In this document: positions 59,800-64,000 of the stretch, in pieces
Layout of the letters: each line of letters opens with the position of its first letter
Numbering within the stretch: the stretch's first letter is position 1
Assembly: GCF_024713975.1 (NCBI RefSeq)
Contig: NC_091108.1
Span: forward strand, 45,001-109,000
Reading direction: 5' to 3'
DNA: 64,000 nucleotides
Source of the DNA: Paralichthys olivaceus
Taxonomy: Eukaryota; Chordata; Actinopteri; Pleuronectiformes; Paralichthyidae
Notes under the pieces: generated by a model
What the model was told of the DNA's origin: nothing
Seen by the model: only the letters and a program-made list of their open reading frames with translations
Database searches by the model: none
Position numbers and translations under genes: made by a program

Positions 59800-59960
59800 T
59801 TTACTCACATTTTCAGACGGAGCGAGAATAAGATGCGAACCTAACACTTCCGGGTTTCTTCTTCTTCAGCTGTGGAGTCGCAGCACAGCGCTGCTTCCTC
59901 TCGCAGGTCCCTCGGTGAGACTACATGTGCAGCAGCTTCCGGTAGAAACAATTCATTCAA
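59800..59960 (-). promoter_or_regulatory. Probable impa1 promoter and non-coding exon 1
   Basis: GC-richer stretch with an ETS-type site (ACTTCCGGG on the plus strand near 59848, CCCGGAAGT on the minus). On the minus strand a good donor GAAAAT|GTGAGTAAAG occurs at about 59814. It is the only CpG-richer segment upstream of impa1. Confidence 0.4.
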
Positions 59961-60129
59961 TAATCAGTAATAAACGAACGATTTGGAACTTAGAGTAAAG
60001 GACTAAGGCTGTTTATCATATATATATATATATATTATATGTTGGTGTGTGTTTGTGTGTGTCTATTATTCAATTATATTTTATTTGTATATCATCAAAT
60101 CATAATAAACATGATCTCAAGGCTCTTTA

Positions 60130-61030
60130 CATATTAAGACCTGAAAGGGGTTAGGGTTATAGAGAAACCAACAGTTCACACAATGAAGAGCTCCGACGAC
60201 TGGGAGAGAACAAACTCTTTAACTGGAAGAAAGAACCAGAGTCAATGTGAGAAAGAGAGAGACAGAGAGAAAGAGAGAGAGAGAGAGGGACACAGAGTGA
60301 GAGAGAGAGAGAGTCCAGTCCAGAGGGAATAAATGGATGAGTTTCTCAGCGTCCTTCTGAGACAGGATGTTTCTATTGTTTTTAATATTGTGCAGGTGGA
60401 AGAAAGCTGTCCTAGAGACTTGTTCTATGTGTTGGTCAAATGTCCTGGTCCAACATAACTCAAGGTTCCTCACAGTGGAGCTGGAGGACAAACTCACACC
60501 AAGGTGACTCTGTTCAGACAGTGATTCTCTGAGATGTTTAGGGTCAATTACAACGACCTCAGTCTGAATTTAGAAGTAAGAAGTTGTGGCTCATCCAGGC
60601 CTTGATTTTCTGGAGACGTTCCTGAAGTTGAACTGAGTGATTAGATTCATCAGGCTTCAGAGAAATGTACAGCTGGGTGTCGTCTGCGTAACAATGGTAG
60701 TGTATGTGGAGCTTTCTGATGATGTTGCCTAAGGGGAGCATGTATAAGGTGAAGAGTATGGGTCCAAGGACAGAACCTTGTTGAACTCCATGACTAACCT
60801 GCATGTGCATGGGGGGGGGGGCATTGTTGACGTTGACAAATTGAAATCTATCTGATAAATATGATTGAAACCAGTCTGATGTTCCTCTGATCCCTTCACA
60901 CAGCTGGTTAGCAACAGCTTTTTCTAGGGTTTTCTAGGATTGTGGTACGTAGCCAGTTAACAAAGACATATTAATCTGATTTAACATGGAACTGTCATTA
61001 TGGGGAAAACTTTCTTAAAAAGTTAATGTG
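60130..61030 (-). mobile_element. L2-like LINE fragment with RT motif
   Basis: The minus-strand translation reads [39 protein letters not shown] and [12 protein letters not shown], the RT catalytic YADD region of L2-type ORF2. Lower down (60497-60320) it reads TFDQHIEQVSRTAFFHLHNI and ILSQKDAEKLIHLF, in another frame. A GA-rich run at 60245-60310 interrupts it. Inactive. Confidence 0.8.
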
Positions 61031-61628
61031 TGTCTGTCGTATGTCTGCTGTCTGAAACCAATTTTTAATTTTTCTCAAAGGTAAAAAGATGAGGGTTAGG
61101 GTTTGCAGATGACATTTTATATTTTTCACACATTTGAATAAAAACATGTGAATCCAAATTTAATACAAACATTGAGATGTTTTACAGAACAGAGTGAAAA
61201 CATAAACAGGATGTGAGGAGGAAGTGAAGAAACCAGTGTGACTGATCAACTTCCTCCTGTCATGCTCACATGTACAATCTCTACATCTTCATAGACCAAA
61301 ACATCCAGCAAAACTATTTACATATGAGCATCTGTCATCTGTTAGCAGCTCTGACAGTAACACATGAGTTTTGTTTGTTCACTTGTATTTTGAGATTCAC
61401 TTCCTGTTAAAGATGCAACACAGTCAATATGAGAAGAAAACAGACGTTTCATGACCCAAGGAAGCTACACATCACTTTTTTTCCTGGAAATGTCCTAGAA
61501 AGACAACAAATTCAATTATTTAAAAATAGTTTGAAGTGAAACTCAATTAAATGATGGAGTGATGAAGTTGATGAGACATTGATGAGATTGATGTCTGTGT
61601 CAGCTCAAGTGTAAAATTGAGTGTGTTG

Positions 61629-62863
61629 TTACAGTGACAGTGCCTGTGAGGTGTCACTGTCTGACATCACAGAGACTCGAGTTGAGCTAAGCGGACTCCT
61701 GTTGGTCTGACCCAGTTGACTCTTGTTGACCAATGGCATGCAGCGGCTGCTGCTGCAATGCAGGAGCTGTAGTACATCGTGGCGGAAACGCACGCCCACA
61801 AATGCATAGAGGAAGGGGTTGAGGCAGGCGTGCATGTAAGCCAGACTCTTTAGTACCTGTCCCAACATGTCGAAACGCTTCACCTCCTCGCAGTCCGTCA
61901 TAGTCATGTTGGAGGCCTGCGTAACCTCCATGACCAGTACACCATTGTAAGGCAGCTGGGACATGACGAACACTACCACCACAGCCAATATGACGCGCAT
62001 GGCCTTGTGCTTTTGGAAGTTTCGGGTATTGAGCAGCTTGGCAACAATAACGCTGTAGCAAAATGCCATGATGATGAAGGGTAAGAAGAACCCCATGCTC
62101 ACCAGTAATGACAGCACCACGATCTTGGTGCAGTTGCCCAGGTAAGTGGGGAACACCATCCTGCAGTACTGCTGAGAGTCCACGTTAACGATGGTGGCAA
62201 ACACAAGCTCAGGAGTGGCCAGCAGCAGGGCCAGCAGCCACACCCCCACACACACCAAGCAACTGTAGCGACGGCGCTCAAGCTGTGAGTTTTGTGCCCT
62301 GGTGGACTGGACAATGACAACATAGCGGTCAACACTGATGCATGTGAGCAGTAGCATGCTGCTGAACAGGTTCACCTTGTAGAGGGCGGAGTTGATCTTA
62401 CAGAGGGCAAAACCAAAATTCCAGCCGTGTGATGCCTCGGCCGCCCACAGCGGCAGTGTGACCAGGAACAGCAGATCGGCCACTGCCAGGTTCAGCAGGT
62501 ACACATCTGACATGGTCTTCAGTCGCCGCCGGAAGTTCAGGTAGATCCACACCACAGCCAGGTTCCCAGCTCCGCCAACCAGGGTGATCATCCAGAACAG
62601 CGGCGGCTCAAACAAACGCCTGAAAGTCCGCACTGGTGCCCGGTCACACATCAGGTCCTGGTCCTCGTAGTAGTCATCAGTGGTGAACAAGGACGGTTCC
62701 TAATTGGAAGAAATGATACACGTGAACTCAACTGCTGCACGTTTACCAGTCATTCGTCAAACCAATCAATGAACACACCAAATTGCAAAATAATCAATAA
62801 CTAACTGAACAGATTATTTCTTACCTTGGTGGTGAATCCTGTGATGTTCTTGAAGGCATCCAT
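61629..62863 (-). CDS. ccr9: C-C chemokine receptor type 9-like GPCR
   Basis: Two coding exons on the minus strand: 62863-62825 (13 codons, MDAFKNITGFTTK) and 62699-61629, with a phase-0 intron of 125 bp and a GTAAG donor. Total 369 aa, human CCR9 length. Seven membrane helices are visible. Hallmarks are NLAVADLLFLVTLPLW (TM2), a DRYVVIV box at the end of TM3, CYSVIVAKLL after TM5, SQLPYNGVLV in TM6 and HACLNPFLYAFVG in TM7. Conserved extracellular cysteines are in place (DLMCDRAPV, ALCKINSALY, QQYCRM, TDCEE). The tail ends TSQALSL, like TSGALSL of human CCR9, and the KHKAMRVILAVV loop also matches. It should bind a CCL25-like chemokine and signal through Gi in T-cell homing to thymus and gut. 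Fish CCR7 and CCR10-like receptors are the alternatives. A tyrosine-rich acidic N-terminus (TTDDYYEDQD) suits sulfation. Confidence 0.88.
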
Positions 62864-62869
62864 GGAGTC

Positions 62870-64000
62870 AGCTTCTTGTGGATGAGGTCATTCAGTGACC
62901 TTCACAGGAATGAATCAATCAATCAAACAGTTTGAAGGTGTCTGTGAAGTGTGTTTTCCTCCTCTTCAGTCAACTTTAGTCAAAATTATTTTTTCATCTG
63001 TGATGATCAACATTGCTTCATACTGCACAGTTGATGAACAGATGATGTGGAATAAGTGAGCATGAAGAAACTCATCATTCATTTAAATTGTCATCGGAAA
63101 TTCAGTTTTAGTTACAGACAGAGATAGAATGACAGACAGTTACAGACAGAATGACAGATAGTTACAGACAGAATGAAAGACAGTTACAGACAGAATGACA
63201 GATAGTTACAGACAGAATGAAAGACAGTTACAGACAGAATGACAGATAGTTACAGACAAAATGAAAGACAGTTACAGACAGAATGACAGATAGTTACAGA
63301 CAGAATGAAAGACAGTTACAGACAGTTAGAGACAGATAGTTACAGACAAAATGAAAGACAGTTACAGACAGAATGACAGATAATTACAGACAGAATGAAA
63401 GACAGTTACAGACAGAATGACAGATAGTTACAGACAGAATGAAAGACAGTTACAGACAGTTAAAGACAGAATGACAGACTCACAGCAGTGTCTTCCTCTG
63501 TCAGTGTGTTTGTCGTTGACTTGGTGTCAGTTAAACCACAGAGCTCAGAGATGAGAAAAACAGGAAGTTACAGCCTTAGGGGGAGAGGTCAGAAAACTGT
63601 CACACTGAAAGTTTTATTTTAAAAATCTACAACCCTTTATTTTAAGACCTTAATGAAGAGATAAAGTAGGTTTAAAGGTTCCTTAACTTACAGCTGAATG
63701 TGACACAAGACACAACGGATGAGTTAAGGTTTTATTAAATAGTTATCGATTAGTTATCAATTTTTTATTTATGTGTTTTAAAGAGTTATTAAAGACACAC
63801 ACACTTTTCCTGAGTCTTTATTTATAATATATCAATTGATTGTTATGACTGACCTCCAGTCGCTAACAGACACTTGTCATCAATATAAAATATAAAACAG
63901 AACTCAATTCAGTTTCTGTTTGTTTCTTAATACAGTTTTTTGGATTGATTTATCAATGAACTGGAAACAGAAATGTATTTTATTTTTTCACCTCTCTGTC
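62870..64000. other. ccr9 upstream region
   Basis: No coding exon was recognised. It contains the tandem array at 63118-63478 and AT-rich sequence. Acceptor-like TTTCTTAC words are not convincing. The ccr9 promoter should be here, but no TATA box or other site was clear. Confidence 0.35.
63118..63478. repeat. Tandem repeat GACAGATAGTTACAGACAGAATGA
   Basis: About 360 bp of near-regular 44-bp dimers (GACAGATAGTTACAGACAGA + ATGAAAGACAGTTACAGACAGAATG) and single 22-bp units, 255 bp upstream of the ccr9 start codon. Confidence 0.93.

Overview
The window looks like nuclear DNA of a teleost fish, probably a percomorph. It holds compact intron-containing vertebrate genes, CA/GT-rich microsatellites, many minisatellites, and fish-type interspersed repeats (L2-like and Tx1/L1-like LINEs, tRNA-derived SINEs, hAT and TTAA MITEs, a Tc1 relic). 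The species cannot be named from the sequence alone.

Genes from left to right: (1) the first coding exon of mplkip (TTDN1), minus strand, 689-1015, whose remainder lies off the left edge; (2) inhba (activin/inhibin beta-A), minus, two coding exons between 8819 and 12236; (3) amph (amphiphysin), plus, 22 coding exons, 13784-28351, about 1189 aa; (4) dnajc1, plus, 12 coding exons, 30286-39285, about 514 aa; (5) the C7orf25 homologue (UPF0415), plus, one intact coding exon, 45564-46808; (6) a HOIP/RNF31-like RBR ubiquitin ligase with an N-terminal UEV (TSG101-type) domain, plus, 19 coding exons, 47875-54229, 743 aa; (7) impa1 (inositol monophosphatase 1), minus, 8 coding exons, 56617-58511, with a probable upstream non-coding exon near 59.8 kb; (8) a ccr9-like chemokine receptor, minus, two coding exons, 61629-62863. 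MPLKIP, INHBA, AMPH and C7orf25 all map to human 7p14, so the left and middle parts fit a conserved block. The other genes have been brought in beside it. They are independent transcription units, not an operon-like set. Amphiphysin (endocytosis) and the UEV-RBR protein (ubiquitin and perhaps ESCRT motifs) both touch membrane traffic, but nothing here shows that they work together.

Two features stand out. The first is the UEV-linker-RBR-LDD architecture of gene 6, which joins an inactive E2-like domain to a HOIP-type catalytic module. I know of no such combination in mammals. The second is the very long amphiphysin exon 15 (574 codons), about half of which is a 42-bp coding minisatellite that spells DPF motifs, the classic AP-2 alpha-ear ligand. 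This makes the protein about 1.7 times the length of human amphiphysin.

Between and inside the genes there is much tandem repetition: a 1.45-kb pyrimidine-rich array that runs into the dnajc1 exon 2 acceptor, an 18-bp array in an amph intron that is open on the minus strand, a 10-14-bp array in the inhba intron, and a 3.3-kb array of 33-34-bp units with about 1-kb and 471-bp higher-order duplications at 40.6-43.9 kb. Pure C and G runs of 40-58 bases also occur. Nested transposon insertions are readable at 2435-2725 (a hAT MITE in a LINE) and 6150-6482 (a TTAA MITE in an L2-like LINE). Exon boundaries were read by eye from GT/AG sites, reading-frame phase and family similarity. They agree in phase throughout but are not backed by transcripts.
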